From contig NC_087071.1 of NCBI RefSeq assembly GCF_963678635.1, positions 27,573,378 to 27,637,377 of the forward strand: DNA of 64,000 nucleotides. Reading direction: 5' to 3'. The stretch comes from Symsagittifera roscoffensis. Its lineage: Eukaryota; Xenacoelomorpha; Acoela; Convolutidae. Every line of letters starts with the position of its first letter. The first letter of the stretch is position 1. Both the position numbers and the translations under genes were made by a program. The notes under the pieces were generated by a model, which was given only the letters and a program-made list of their open reading frames with translations, made no database searches and was not told where the DNA came from. Positions 23,329 through 34,542 of this stretch are shown piece by piece.

Positions 23329-24176
23329 CCCGGGTTGACCAAAAATGCTTATCATACAATTCTCATAAATGGGAATTTTCTTTTCATACAATTCCATACA
23401 ATTCCGTACGTACAAAAAAATTGTCTGAAATGAAATCTCTATAATAAACATTTTTTCATATATGGAAATTGTATGATAGGGGTTTTATCCATAAACCAAA
23501 AAGTTGGTTTTTGCTGCTACATTTATTTTCTGCCAAATTTTCGGTTGTGTCTGCAACCGAGCACAAGTGGCAAAGACCTTGGTTACTCAAAGCAACAAAG
23601 ATTGGACGGTCTTGCATTTCCAATGCATGAAAAACGACCTGAACTGTCTTCTAGCTGTCTTTCACAAATTATATAACAAAAGTCACAAAATTTAATTTTT
23701 GGCAAAATTTTTCAAAAATGACTGTTTTAAATTTTTGAATTTTCAAATTATCAGACATTAATCAAGGCCTACAAAAACATGCCATACAAAAGAAAAAGGA
23801 ATTTATAGTGTTTTTGAAAAAAAAATTAGGTGAAAAGAAAAAAAACCATTTTTATTGTATCTAGAACTACGTTATGCGTTAGGGGGCAAGAAGTCAAAAT
23901 TACTACTGAAAAATTTTTCTGTCGTATATGGAAATTGTATGGTAAGCTTTGTTTTCAAAACAAATTTCAAATCAGTTTTTTTGTCACCACTCTGTTCAAC
24001 TGTTCTCAAAAAGCCGCAGAAATGGTTTAATTTTTTTCTATTGTTTTTCGAAAATGTATGAAAATTGTATGACAAGCATTTTCTCCATACACTTCATGTA
24101 TGGAGTTGTATGATAATGATTTTTGTTGTATGGAATTGTATGATAAGCAGTTTTGGTGTATGGACGTCAACCCGGG
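23329..24176. mobile_element. MITE with CCCGGGTTGACC ends, copy 1
   Basis: The left end CCCGGGTTGACCAAAAATGC and right end GACGTCAACCCGGG are inverted repeats. The interior repeats short motifs of the form TATGGAATTGTATGATAAGCA. No transposase. A second copy lies at 36242-36897. Confidence 0.82.
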
Positions 24177-24390
24177 AAGATAAATTTGTATCTTGGGAAT
24201 ATGGATTGAGGGCCAGGGTTCCCTTCGATGTCTCCTACCTTGAGGGTTAATTAAGATGATGGGCAGAAAAATCTTTCTCGGTCAAACAAAAACCGCCTGT
24301 TGCGGTGGAGAACCAGTGTTGATTTTTCCTTCCGTCATTTGTATCGCATTTGTTGTAGATTCCATCTTAGTATATTTATTGTTTTCTTTC

Positions 24391-24515
24391 ATTACCAGTT
24401 CTTTTCGTAGCTTTCCTTTCCTAATTTCTTTTCACCTCGTGTGTTTGCGTAGTTTCTTTCTTCTGTTTTTGTTGTTTTGCCCTGGTCTGCTATTGCTGTC
24501 CGGCAGTTTAGCAAT
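24391..24515 (-). repeat. Second copy of the 23085-23215 repeat
   Basis: See 23085-23215; diverged in the coding-like stretch, which here has no open frame. Confidence 0.6.
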
Positions 24516-24564
24516 TGTCTATCGACAAAGTCAGTAATTAAGATTTAGCAATTATCTATCGACA

Positions 24565-24710
24565 AAATCTCGCCACTGCATTTTTGATTATTTGAATTAA
24601 TAAGTGCATGCTTCAAAAACGATCATTGGTACAGAATGGCATGCATTTTATAAGTCGAATCTTACCAGATGTACATAGACCTGGATTTGTTCAACTAATC
24701 AACTAATTGA
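24565..24710 (-). repeat. LTR fragment related to the 30981-31290 LTR
   Basis: Aligns with about 31140-31285: GTACAGAAT, TTATAAGTC, ACCAGAT and TTTGTTCAACTAAT blocks are shared. On the minus strand both contain a TATA-like TTATAAAA. It holds the promoter half of the LTR only, left of the other LTR half at 25716, so it is not collinear with element 2 and is probably another insertion. Confidence 0.65.
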
Positions 24711-24719
24711 TAAATCTCT

Positions 24720-25715
24720 GTCGCGTCATCTACCTCGCGCCACCTCCACGGTCAAAAACTCAAAACCGCGTGACTCAGTAAACAATGGATGTGTGTTTAA
24801 TTAACGTTCATCCATCGATGATTTTTAATGCAGTGGTTCCAAAAAAAATTTTGAGTTGCATCGGTCGCAACATTTTATGTCGAGTCATGTTTCTCATTTT
24901 CACATATTGCTAGAACAATTTTATTTGGATAGTTTACGAGGTGGAAATATTTGCCCTGCTCTTTGTTGATCATCTCTCCGTTATCCTCCTTTCATCGCGC
25001 ACAATCGTAAAATTGATATTGCTTCTCGTAGACAATTGTGAATTCTTTTAAACAATTTATATTTGACTATGCAACGAGCCAATTGATTGACTGTGGAATA
25101 TATATTTTTTTGCAGGAAACTTGGACCACGCAATTTTCAAAAAACTGTAAAAATCAGGCCACTTTTTGATCTTAAGTATACAAATAATTCTAAGTGTTCT
25201 TAAGTATCATTTGACAAAACAATCTGACAAGAATTATTTATCGACAGAATCGATGAAGCCTACTTTTATGGATGAAATAGATTGATCAGCAATCAGAATT
25301 TTTCATTGTTTTTCTTTATCTTGCCTCGAATGATATGATGAGCTTTTCATGTTTCCTATAAAATGATAGACTATTTGAACTCGGTGTGGTTTATTTTTTT
25401 AAAACTTTTTTTGATTTTAAGACAATTCGACTGTTTAGCTAGCCACTTGTGAACAAAAGATTTCCAACCATTGCAAATGCTTGCTATCTTAAGCTCAACC
25501 TTCGAAAAGTATTTCACTTATTTTTTCCCCAAAAAAATTATGGATTTGAAAGTTGTCAATTTGGCCAATTTGAAACAATCAACGGGCTATATAAAACAAA
25601 AAAAAACAAACGTTGATATTCGTTGCTATGAACCCTAGGGTGGAGGTGTTCGTTACGAAGTACCCTAGGGGGAAAGTACAATTTATCACACACTAGGCTG
25701 ACTCCTCAAATCATC
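24720..25715. other. Intergenic, no recognised gene
   Basis: AT-rich. An ACCCTAGGG motif occurs twice near 25630-25672. No gene recognised. Confidence 0.4.
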
Positions 25716-25860
25716 TGTTGAAAATGTGAATTTGCAATACGGCAAGTTAGAAGCGATAAGCAACTTCATCTTTCAAAGTCCATCATAACTAATTTTACAG
25801 AGGTCCACAAATGGTGAAAGACAGCGAAGAAGGCCACTATCTGCCGGAATCAGATTAGCA
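25716..25860 (-). repeat. 3' LTR remnant of element 2
   Basis: TGTTGAAAATGTGAATTTGC, then GGTGAAAGACAG and CTGCCGGAATCAGA blocks match 30981-31110; similarity is lost to the right. Confidence 0.75.
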
Positions 25861-26320
25861 ACAAGAGATGACAGATGATTGATAGCAAAAAACTGAATTA
25901 ACTTACTTGAACTGGTTTAGCACTAATTGACACACCCTCTCTGATGATCAGATAAAAAAATATATTAGGACTGAAAATTATTAAGAAAGATTAAAATTTG
26001 AATTTTTAAATGATAAAACGTTGAAAAATAAGACTTAAGTGCCGGAAAACTGACTGTGTGATGATATTTTTTCAAACGAGCATCGTTAGATACTGACAAA
26101 TTTTTAACAAAAAAATATTCACGTAAAAACTGATAATGATTTAAGTTTTTGACCGGGTGCCGGTCAGCCCTTTTTTTGGGCACGGTTTGATATTAAGTTT
26201 AAGCTCACTATCTTTCCCTTCCTCTTAGTTCTGTCCTTTTTTCCCTTTTCTCGTTATGTGGTCATGACCCTGTCCATTTTTGTTAAACCGCAGTTGGTTT
26301 CCTTTCGTTACGACGCGAAG

Positions 26321-26617
26321 TCATCTCGTCCTGACTGCCATCGTTTTAACTGCTGTACGAAACCAGTTGTTGCTTCCGTCCTCGTCTCCGGGAGTAACGC
26401 CGGTTGTTGTTCCTGGGGTGCCCTGTTTTGCGCCAGATTCGCCCACGTATTGATTGTTGCCTCGTGTCGGTCTGCGCTCTTCAGTGCCGTCTCCGCTGTT
26501 CGGCTTCTGGTTTGGTTTTACATCACGTCTGTCTCTCAACCGAACGCTTCGTCTTTGGGTTCTACGTCCACATCTTGCGAGTTTTAGTAGTCTCATAGGA
26601 GGCGGTGGTCCTACCAC
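26321..26617 (-). pseudogene. Pol carboxy-terminal tail of element 2 (probable)
   Basis: A 98-codon frame rich in Arg, Gly, Thr and Pro with RRTQRRSVRLRDRRDVK. It lies downstream of the integrase relic and before the 3' LTR, the place of the low-complexity Pol tail in element 1. Assigned by position only. Confidence 0.3.
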
Positions 26618-27189
26618 TCGTTGACGTTGCGCCGCCCGTCAGCGTGGTCCACTTCGTTGTTATAGGGAGGCTTTCGCTATCTTTCTCGCTGTCAGCATGG
26701 TATCGTCGCCCGCGCGTTTTATTCTCCTAATATTTGCCGGTGTACTCTCAATTGTCGCCTTGATTGCCAATTTTCGTTTTATATCCTGTGGGGTTGGTGT
26801 CTGTGGGATTTACCCGGAGATGTCATGGTCGATAAAACTGCGGCGACCCCCTAATTCCCAAGTACAGGGCCAATTCTTAGAGGTATCGTAAGTGACCTTT
26901 CAGATTTTACTTTGGATTTTAATAATCTAAACCTGTTACAACTGGCCTGAGGGACCTAGCGCTAAATCGGCGTTTCCCCGTGTTTCCAGAACCCTGGTTT
27001 TTCTTCCTGGTTAAGGATCTGCTGGTCGGTAAGTGTCCTAGGGTGACTTCGTTGTTTGATGTCGTAATCGAGGTCCGAGCGTACGCACCAGGTAGTTTCG
27101 GAGGGTGTCACAGTATCGCTCGATATCCTGCACTATTGGGTCGTTATCGTCTAAGCAAGCTTTCTTCAATTTTGATACTTGTGACCAGT

Positions 27190-27561
27190 TTAGATTTTGA
27201 AGCGAGGGTTTTTTGAAAGATCGCGTAACAACGTGTTGGTCCCTCGTCTATGGTCTGCCTTAAAGGGCAAGATTTTCCGCGTTGCTTGTTTGAAAAACGT
27301 CAGGCACGGTTGGCTCCTTCTAATTTTTTTCCAGGAATTCACTGAATTTTTAAAATTACCGATAGTACGCTCTACGGACCCCGTTGCTTGATGGTCATTG
27401 AAAGGCAATTTTATGGTTTGTATGCCTCTTCCATTGCAGAATTCCATAACTTCGTAGGACATATATATAGTACTCTGGTCAACATGAGTTTTTCTGGGCA
27501 CCACATGGGTAGCTATGCATTGTTTCTTAGGGGCCCCAAAAATCATTTTGCCCGGACTCAT
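27190..27561 (-). pseudogene. Integrase core relic of element 2
   Basis: KLPFNDHQATGSVERTIGNF is the block around the catalytic Glu of Ty3/gypsy integrases; upstream VDQSTIYMSYEVMEFCNGRG occupies the second Asp block (D-Q-S for the usual D-x-G). An open 123-codon frame; the zinc-binding part is not recoverable. Confidence 0.75.
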
Positions 27562-29059
27562 TCGGCTACTTTGGTTTGATTATTTTCTCAACTTTTTTAC
27601 CTACTAAAGGCTTACCAGCGGCTGTTCTTTCAGCACAAATTTCTGTGATGAGGGCGATTGACCGATACACATAAGTGTACCAAATATCTTTTGCCGCGGC
27701 AAACATATTCATTTTACTATGTTGGAAGGCGGGAATTCTGTTGTTGACTGCTCTGGTCAGATTCACTAGTATAACCCATTTCTCGTCCATCCAGAGGACA
27801 TTTTTTGACGTTAAAGTGAATAACAAATAGAGTGTAATAACGGCTCATTGCGTTGACTTTCTCGGCAGTTGGGGGTCTCTTTGTTTTTTTGAATCTCTAA
27901 TTGCAATAAATTGAGGGTCAGCGGCACATTGGGACTCAAAAACTGTAAACTATATAGTTCGGGAAGTTAATTTGCTGAGTATTTTTTAGGCTCGAGGAAC
28001 AATGGACAAGCATAAATTTTAAAAGTCCAACGGCGGAATTGTTTCTCCCTTAAACGCCCAGAGTAACGATAGAATTGTATTGATTATCATAGCTACTGTT
28101 TAACCTCGGATGTTTTTTCCAGAATTTTTCTAATTTCTAAAGCTTCGATCATTTTTTGAAACATATCCATATTCACATTTTTCAAATTTTTTCAGGTATA
28201 ATTTTTTTTCAAAAGAATAGTAGCACCAACTCATTTTGCGTATGTCAACAACAGATTTTGCCTGACATTCGAATTATGCGGATATCTGATCTGTGGTTGT
28301 CCATTTTCCGCGCGCATGATCTGACGCACTCTACTGGCTTAATATTCGACAGAAATTTTTATACTGCAAATTATTTGATCGACAGTTTACTAGTTTCGAC
28401 TATACGTCCCTTGCAAATTCTAGAAGTATTAAATGCGTGGGCACTTGAAATGGATATGGTTTTTGCGACTGTAACTGTACTGTAATATGTGCTGATCCGT
28501 GTAGCTTCAAAGTTCGGATTTGGCGATAGATGGTCCTCGAGAACATTTCTCGCCGCTAAGTTGGGCTAAATTTGAAAATCGAACGTTATGGCGGTCCTAA
28601 CTTCGGCTCGCTTCATCTGCTCTAGAACTTGCCCTAGGCTCATTTGGCTAGTGTCGGACAGTAGCATGATGTCTTTGTATATATCGAAATGTCTGAGATC
28701 TAGAATAAATACGACTTGTTTTTCCAAAATTCGAATGACACTTGGCTTTCCGCTGTCCAGATATAATTATTGCTTCTGCTTAAGAGTGAATGAAGGTAGC
28801 GGACGATTCTGCGAGCACCGCTAGACATTTGTGTAGGCTGTGAAGAGAACCCATAAAGGATTTTAATTGAGATAGCGCGCGGAGTGGTTTTAATTATTCA
28901 ATGGGTTCCAATTTTCGAACCAGGTTTATTTGTCCCATCGGAGTATTTCTGTGCCTAACCAATTGAATTCCATTTGAGCAAATTTTGATTTTTATACTTT
29001 CAACGACATTTTTCCTCTATCCATGTTTTCAAAACTTTCGCAACCATTTCGACGTGATC

Positions 29060-29495
29060 TACTTCCGTGCTTTTGGTGACTACCAAAATGGCGTCTTAAA
29101 ACGCCTGCAGGAGTTCGGAGACGATGCAATCCATTGGTTGTCGGAACTAGGTCGGGATTGTCGTAAGCCCATAAAAAGCCCGTTTGAAAACAGTATGCAC
29201 CCGTTGAATTTCCCCCGCTAGCAAAAAATCACACTGTACATTTGTGTCTACGCTGAGGGGTAGTTGGCCGTATGCATACGTGAGATCCATGGTCGAAAAA
29301 CATATCACTTTGTTTCTTTTTGTTGATCTTTTGCTCGGCGGTACCTATAAGTTCTTCGATATTCGGCTTTTGATACTTGCTTTTATGTATCTGCTTTTTC
29401 AGTTCTCCTGAATGCCTCGACTCTTTTGCTGCAATGGGGTTAGAAGTCCGCAAAAATTCTGCCTGCACATTGTAGTTTTTGATCTTCGCTAACAA
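29060..29495 (-). pseudogene. Reverse transcriptase relic of element 2
   Basis: SKYQKPNIEELIGTAEQKI matches the equivalent NKYQMPNIHELIDNV of element 1. After a frameshift STMDLTYAYGQLPLSVDTN gives the catalytic Asp block, followed by FKRAFYGLTTIPT, the FYGL block. The YxDD region further left was not recognised. Confidence 0.8.
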
Positions 29496-30456
29496 ACAAA
29501 ATAGATTTGAATAATTCTAACAGAAGTGCTCCTGCCACGGGGCCAACGCTGCCTCTGAGCCGGATCCCCACTGGACTTCACTTTGACGGCCATGAAGGTA
29601 GTCTTTGGTTTCTGCTGAACCAGCTGGAGCCCCAATGCGCCGTCAAGTCACGTCCGATGATGGACGGTCGGATCCGTCCGATCAATTTTATCTTTGCAGA
29701 GATCTTCCACCAATTGGATTATAAAACGACCTGCATTGTTCCCATCAGGTTCAAAGCATTGTATCTGTATTCTCGGAACTTAATGTCTTCTGCTACAAGT
29801 TCCTCTAGATTCAAATTTTACGCTGCCAATATTTTCTCCAATTCTCTCACGGTGAACATATATATTGGAGATTCACTGTCTATACAGACTCATGTGGCCT
29901 TCCCATAGATGCGAATTGGCAATTGGACCACGGCAATTTTCACTTCGGTACTTAGCTTGAACCGAAAAAATTATGACCAATTAATCTCCCGAACTGTCCG
30001 AGCCTCATGAGTGTTTTGACATGTGGTCTTCTGACTCACCTCGATCGTCCTTTCCTTGATCCCCTGCTACTGGATCATCCCTACTGCTCAACGGCCTTTT
30101 CATCTGCCACGTTTTCCCCAGCAGGTACTTTCATAATAAAGTTTTTTTTGCTGGCTCCTCTCAGTTGTGTGAGCTATTTGAAGCTGTTCTTCCTCGGTTT
30201 GATCCACGCCCTTGGTAAGATCTCCTACCTCGAAACTATTGCTCCGTTAGCCCCCTCTTATCACACCAAACGTTTCTGATGATGTAGCTCCCCCGATAAA
30301 TGTTTTTGCGTATTTAATCCCGTGATCAAAAAATAGGGCAATTTTGTACACCTCCTCTGGTGTCTTTGTGGATTGGCATTGTTTTTGCCTAATTATCGCC
30401 GCGATCCTAAGATAAGGCAAACTTTACACCTCCTTTGGTGTCTTTGTAGACCGGCA

Positions 30457-30960
30457 TTATTCGTTTTGGGCCCCGTGATTGTTCATGTTTACAAAAAACG
30501 CATCCCTCAAAATTCGCCCTTCTAGCGTCCCTAAGTGACATATAGCAGCGAGCTCACTCAACACTGAATGAAAATGCTCCAATGACCCGTTAATATGCTG
30601 CTCTCTCAACAGGAGTTGAAATGTTTTATAAGTTTCATTTCTCTCTTTCTTAGATTTGGCCGCTAGATCCAAAATTGGCCCCCTCCTGTGAAGATTGTCC
30701 TGTCCCTTGTCGTGTCCCCCATGCACAGGTAGATGTTAGGGATTATAGTTTGCTCGCCTTTCAATCGGTTTTTGTCATCTAAATCGGCTGCCAGATCACT
30801 GATTTGCGCTGGTGTAAGCGAGTCGTCGAAATAAAAAAACCTAGGATCTAACCAGTGTTTTGCGCATTGGAATCTGTTGAACCAGAAATCCAATACCATG
30901 GGTGATTCATTGAACTTCGGGGGCCCGAATCTAGTAATCTCAAGTATTTTCCCCCTCTTT
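30457..30960 (-). pseudogene. Gag relic of element 2
   Basis: The piece near 30960-30800 has VLDFWFNRFQCAKHWL and FYFDDSLTPAQISDLAADL; the next (30726-30457) has ERNETYKTFQLLLREQHING and LAAICHLGTLEGRILRDAFF. The second matches the Gag helical segment of element 1 position by position, including the RDxFFxxNM end, which ties the two elements to one lineage. A retropepsin was not identified. Confidence 0.72.
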
Positions 30961-30970
30961 TCAGCCTGTT

Positions 30971-30980
30971 GGCTGCGCCA
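30971..30980 (-). promoter_or_regulatory. Primer-binding site of element 2
   Basis: TGGCGCAGCC abuts the LTR end. It is a two-letter variant of the element 1 site and fits serine tRNAs ending CGGCTGCGCCA (recalled, not searched). Confidence 0.7.
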
Positions 30981-31290
30981 TGTTGAAAATGTGAGTTTGC
31001 AACACAAAAAATTAGAATCGATAACCAACTTAGTCTTCAAAGTTTATCAGTAAATCGAGGTCAACCGATGGTGACAGACAGTGCCGATGGCCGGTACCTG
31101 CCGGAATCAGAATTCAATTCTACGTCTAGAAAAACGAAATATCGTCCTCTGCCTATTTAATTTTATAGATAGTAAAGAGCATGGTTCAAGGTTCAAAAGT
31201 AATCTTTAGTACAGAATAAAGTACCTTTTTATAAGTCTAATCGTACCAGATTTACGTACAACTGGGTTTGTTCAACTAATTGCTAGAGCT
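30981..31290 (-). repeat. 5' LTR of element 2
   Basis: Its PBS-proximal end is fixed by the PBS. It contains TTATAAAAAGG on the minus strand, a plausible promoter TATA box. The outer end is inferred. Confidence 0.7.
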
Positions 31291-34200
31291 TAAATTTCGT
31301 TTCGGTACATCAACAGACCTTTTTAATGTAATTCTTTTTCATTTAACAGGGAAAAACATTAAAAGTCATAAATTTGTAGAAAAGCTCCAGGTTGTCCAAT
31401 TTTGTTGTTGACCCGAGACATTGCCCTTGACCTAAGTTTTGTTTTCGAGGGAATTTTCGCTGCCGATAATCAGTTTTGAGTGGAGAACAAAGTCAACACA
31501 TACCTGATTTTGCATTTAAAAAACCCTGCGCATCCTTTTGATTAGGTTCATTAGGCATGCAGGAAGTTGAATTGGTTCGTCGAATTAAATAAAACTGCCG
31601 CTCCCATTATAAAACCAGAGTTGGTATGATCATTTCGTCAACCAGGATTGGTTTGATCATTTCGTCAACCATAGCGAGACGTATCATTGATAAACTCAAT
31701 GTCACAGATCTCAAAATCTGGTTCTTGATTCTGAAACAAACATCTGGCACGTGTGTTTTTATTTAAAAAATCAAACATAAAATATTACAATTAGTTTTCT
31801 AAATAGCATGTTTTTTTGCCTTGTTAGCAAAAAAAATCGAATTTAGTGTGTCGGAAAATCCATCGAAATCGATTTAAATCGATTTTTTAGACACTTAAAT
31901 CGATTTAAAATTTTCAAGAGATCGATTTAAATCAATTTAAGATCCATTTGAGTTCGTACAATATTCATGGTTAATCGATTTGGATCGATATCAATTTAAA
32001 ATCAATGTAGATCGACCGTAAACCATTTGTGTCAGTGCAGGTAGCTCAAAGAATGTTGAAAAATAGCTCAAGAACGGTCAAAAGATAGGTCCAGCACAGT
32101 GAAAACACGCCTCGAGTTTGGTCAAAATATGCCTCAACCACAACATTATTTTTTTTCTTGTTACTTTCCCGTCGATGCTACGTTCTGAGTTTTTTTTTGC
32201 GCTACTTGTATTTTTGTCATAGGAAAAGCAGAAGCTTGGGAACAATTTTTGCTCTACGCTGTCAAGAAAAATAAAATCACTTTTTTATGGTGGAGTCTAT
32301 TATCATGTCTAGCTGGTTCAAATTAGTTAGAACGCCTTTTGTTCGGCTGAACATCTTCACGATTTTCGAGACACGTCAGAATTGTAATCGATACGGTCAA
32401 AACAAATTTGAATTGGGTTGATGCAATGTTTTTTTGTCGGGACACTCGTAAGACAGTGGGAAAAAATTCATTTTGGGACAATAAAGCCGAATCAATCGAG
32501 ACGGTGAAAACTCTTGGTTTTGGGTAATTGCTAATGAAGACGCCACTTGAATAATTTTAATCTTTCAAAACTGCAAAAAATAATTAAACCAAAAAACATA
32601 ACAAGGGATAGGGCTATTGTTCGACATTTTGCTTAAATACCGAATTCCCGGCTTAGAAGATTTTTTAGAGTGCAGTTTTTAGCACCATTTTTTAGAGTGC
32701 AGCTTTCGACAAAACGCAATGAATGCGTTTTTTATTGACTTCAACTTTGAAAATCGCGCAGAAAAAGTTGCCCTACCATGGCTCAATTTTAAAAACGTCG
32801 ATAAAATAATTTTTTTTAATTGTTCAATTTTTTATTTGAAAATATCTGTCTGGAGTAATCGGCAACCATCGAAAATCCATTGAAAATTTTGAAACAAAAC
32901 TGCTTCTGACATCAAAAGATTGAGAACGCTTTTGACTTACAAGATTGCTTAAACTTACTTACTTTTTGACCCACCAAAAGTTTTATACTTACCATGATTC
33001 GCAACACCAAAAAATTTCCGTTTCCGTTTTGCTAGTTTTAATTCGTCTTTAGTCTAACATTCAAATGTTTTGATTGGCATGTTTTGCCGCGAATGAATTT
33101 TTATCGACACATAAAAAATTTTGGTAGACATATTTTTTTCAACATGTATATTCGATTTCGTATGTTTTTTTTGTTTGTGTTAAATCGAAAGGCTTCTTTT
33201 CAAAATGAAAGAGGCTTGTTGGTTTGATTTTTAAGAGTTCAAAAATCTTCTTTGGTAATGAAGGTACAACTAAGTTTTTACTGCAACTAAGTTTAAATGA
33301 TCTTAAGTGTAAGAAAGTTTAAAATCAAATTTTAAAAAATCGTAACGTTTAATAGAATTAGTTCATATTTGACAACAACAAAACTACTAGGTTTAGATTA
33401 TAGAGAAATACTACATACTTAATAAGTACGTCATTAATTTTACACCAAGATCAACCAAACTGTTTTTTTAAGATTGATTTTAATTTCGTTTTTTTTTTTT
33501 TTGGGACAAGTATAAAGGTTTACTTATAAATGCTAAAAAATATATATTCTTAAAAGAATTGTCAGCGGCGCTTTAACAGGTTTAAATACCTTCTGCACGT
33601 GCTCAAGTTGGTGCTCTTTCATTGATAAATTCTAATTTTAAACCGATACCTGGGTTGTCGGCCAAATCCACTAGTTTAGCTGACATTGGGACGTTTGATT
33701 AGTCTTTTTGACTTGTCCTTAGAAGACTTACGACCAATTGTTTGCGTCCATCTTTCTATTAATTGTTAAGCGTTTTCCTATTTCCCTCCACTTTTATGGT
33801 CTAAGCGCGAAGTTCATCAAAAACACTACAAATCAAAAACATCCTATTTTGATGTTTAAAATGATCGTAGGCGTCGACCCCTAGTGGCGTCGAACCCCTA
33901 GCCTATTGGAAGTTAAAGTTTCCAGCGAAAGCCTGGGTTACTGAGCAATGGTTTGGTTAGTTTTGACCAAAATTTATCAAATTTTGAATTTGCACATTGA
34001 AAGACGAATTTACACAAATTTTGAGTTTACACAATGTAAGATGAGTTTTAACTGCTAAAACTTCATGTTTCTTTAACTTTATAAGGGTTAGCAAATTTTA
34101 CAACATATCAGTTATTGAAGCTTCTTGGGTAAATAAAAAAAATAAAATAATGTGATCTCTTTAACTATTGCCCCCTCCTTTGAATAGAGGGGAGATTCTT

Positions 34201-34542
34201 AAAACAGGGGCACAACAGCGGTTCGCCGTGATGAGCTGTACAGCTCTTGTGTTGGTCCTTTCCCCCGTGGATAAATGCTCTTAAATGATTCGTTGCTACG
34301 TTCAAAATCTCATATGCTTAACCGTTGAAATATTTCTTGTAGAGATGGTTATTCTCTACTAGGTGCCATTGGGGGGGGGGGGGGGGGGGTGTGAGGGTGA
34401 TAGTTAAAGAAATCCCCATAATGCATTACATCAAAATGTTTTATTTTTCAAAATCAGAGATTTTTCAAATGATCTGAAAATAGTGTTCAAGCGTTTGAAT
34501 GATAAACTATCGCATCTTGATTTCTGGCAGGTTTTTTGGGCT
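31291..34542. other. Intergenic, AT-rich, no recognised gene
   Basis: No coding-like frame in 3.2 kb. Notable items: a cluster of ATCGATTTAAATCGAT-type palindromes at 31858-32010, a near-duplicate TGGTATGATCATTTCGTCAACCA/TTGGTTTGATC... at 31621-31672, and a long G run at 34371-34389. Confidence 0.4.
31858..32010. repeat. ATCGATTTAAATCGAT palindrome cluster
   Basis: At least six overlapping copies of ATCGATTTAAAT or its variants, self-complementary. It resembles in style the AATCGATTATAATCC interior of the 53855-54465 MITE, but no terminal repeats were found. Confidence 0.6.

Larger units (their letters stand above)
25716..31290 (-). mobile_element. Heavily decayed Ty3/gypsy-like element (element 2)
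   Basis: A relative of element 1. The right LTR begins TGTTGAAAATGTGAG at 30981 and is abutted by PBS TGGCGCAGCC; the left LTR begins TGTTGAAAATGTGAA at 25716. Gag, RT and integrase relics lie in the expected order on the minus strand. LTR halves are much more diverged than in element 1 and coding is riddled with stops, so this is an older insertion. The outer right boundary is estimated from similarity to 24565-24710. Confidence 0.82.

Noticed and set aside
34371-34389. G run as a functional quadruplex
   Set aside because: A plain homopolymer, like those at 2608 and 2950, without the loop pattern that would make it more than a repeat tract or assembly-prone site.
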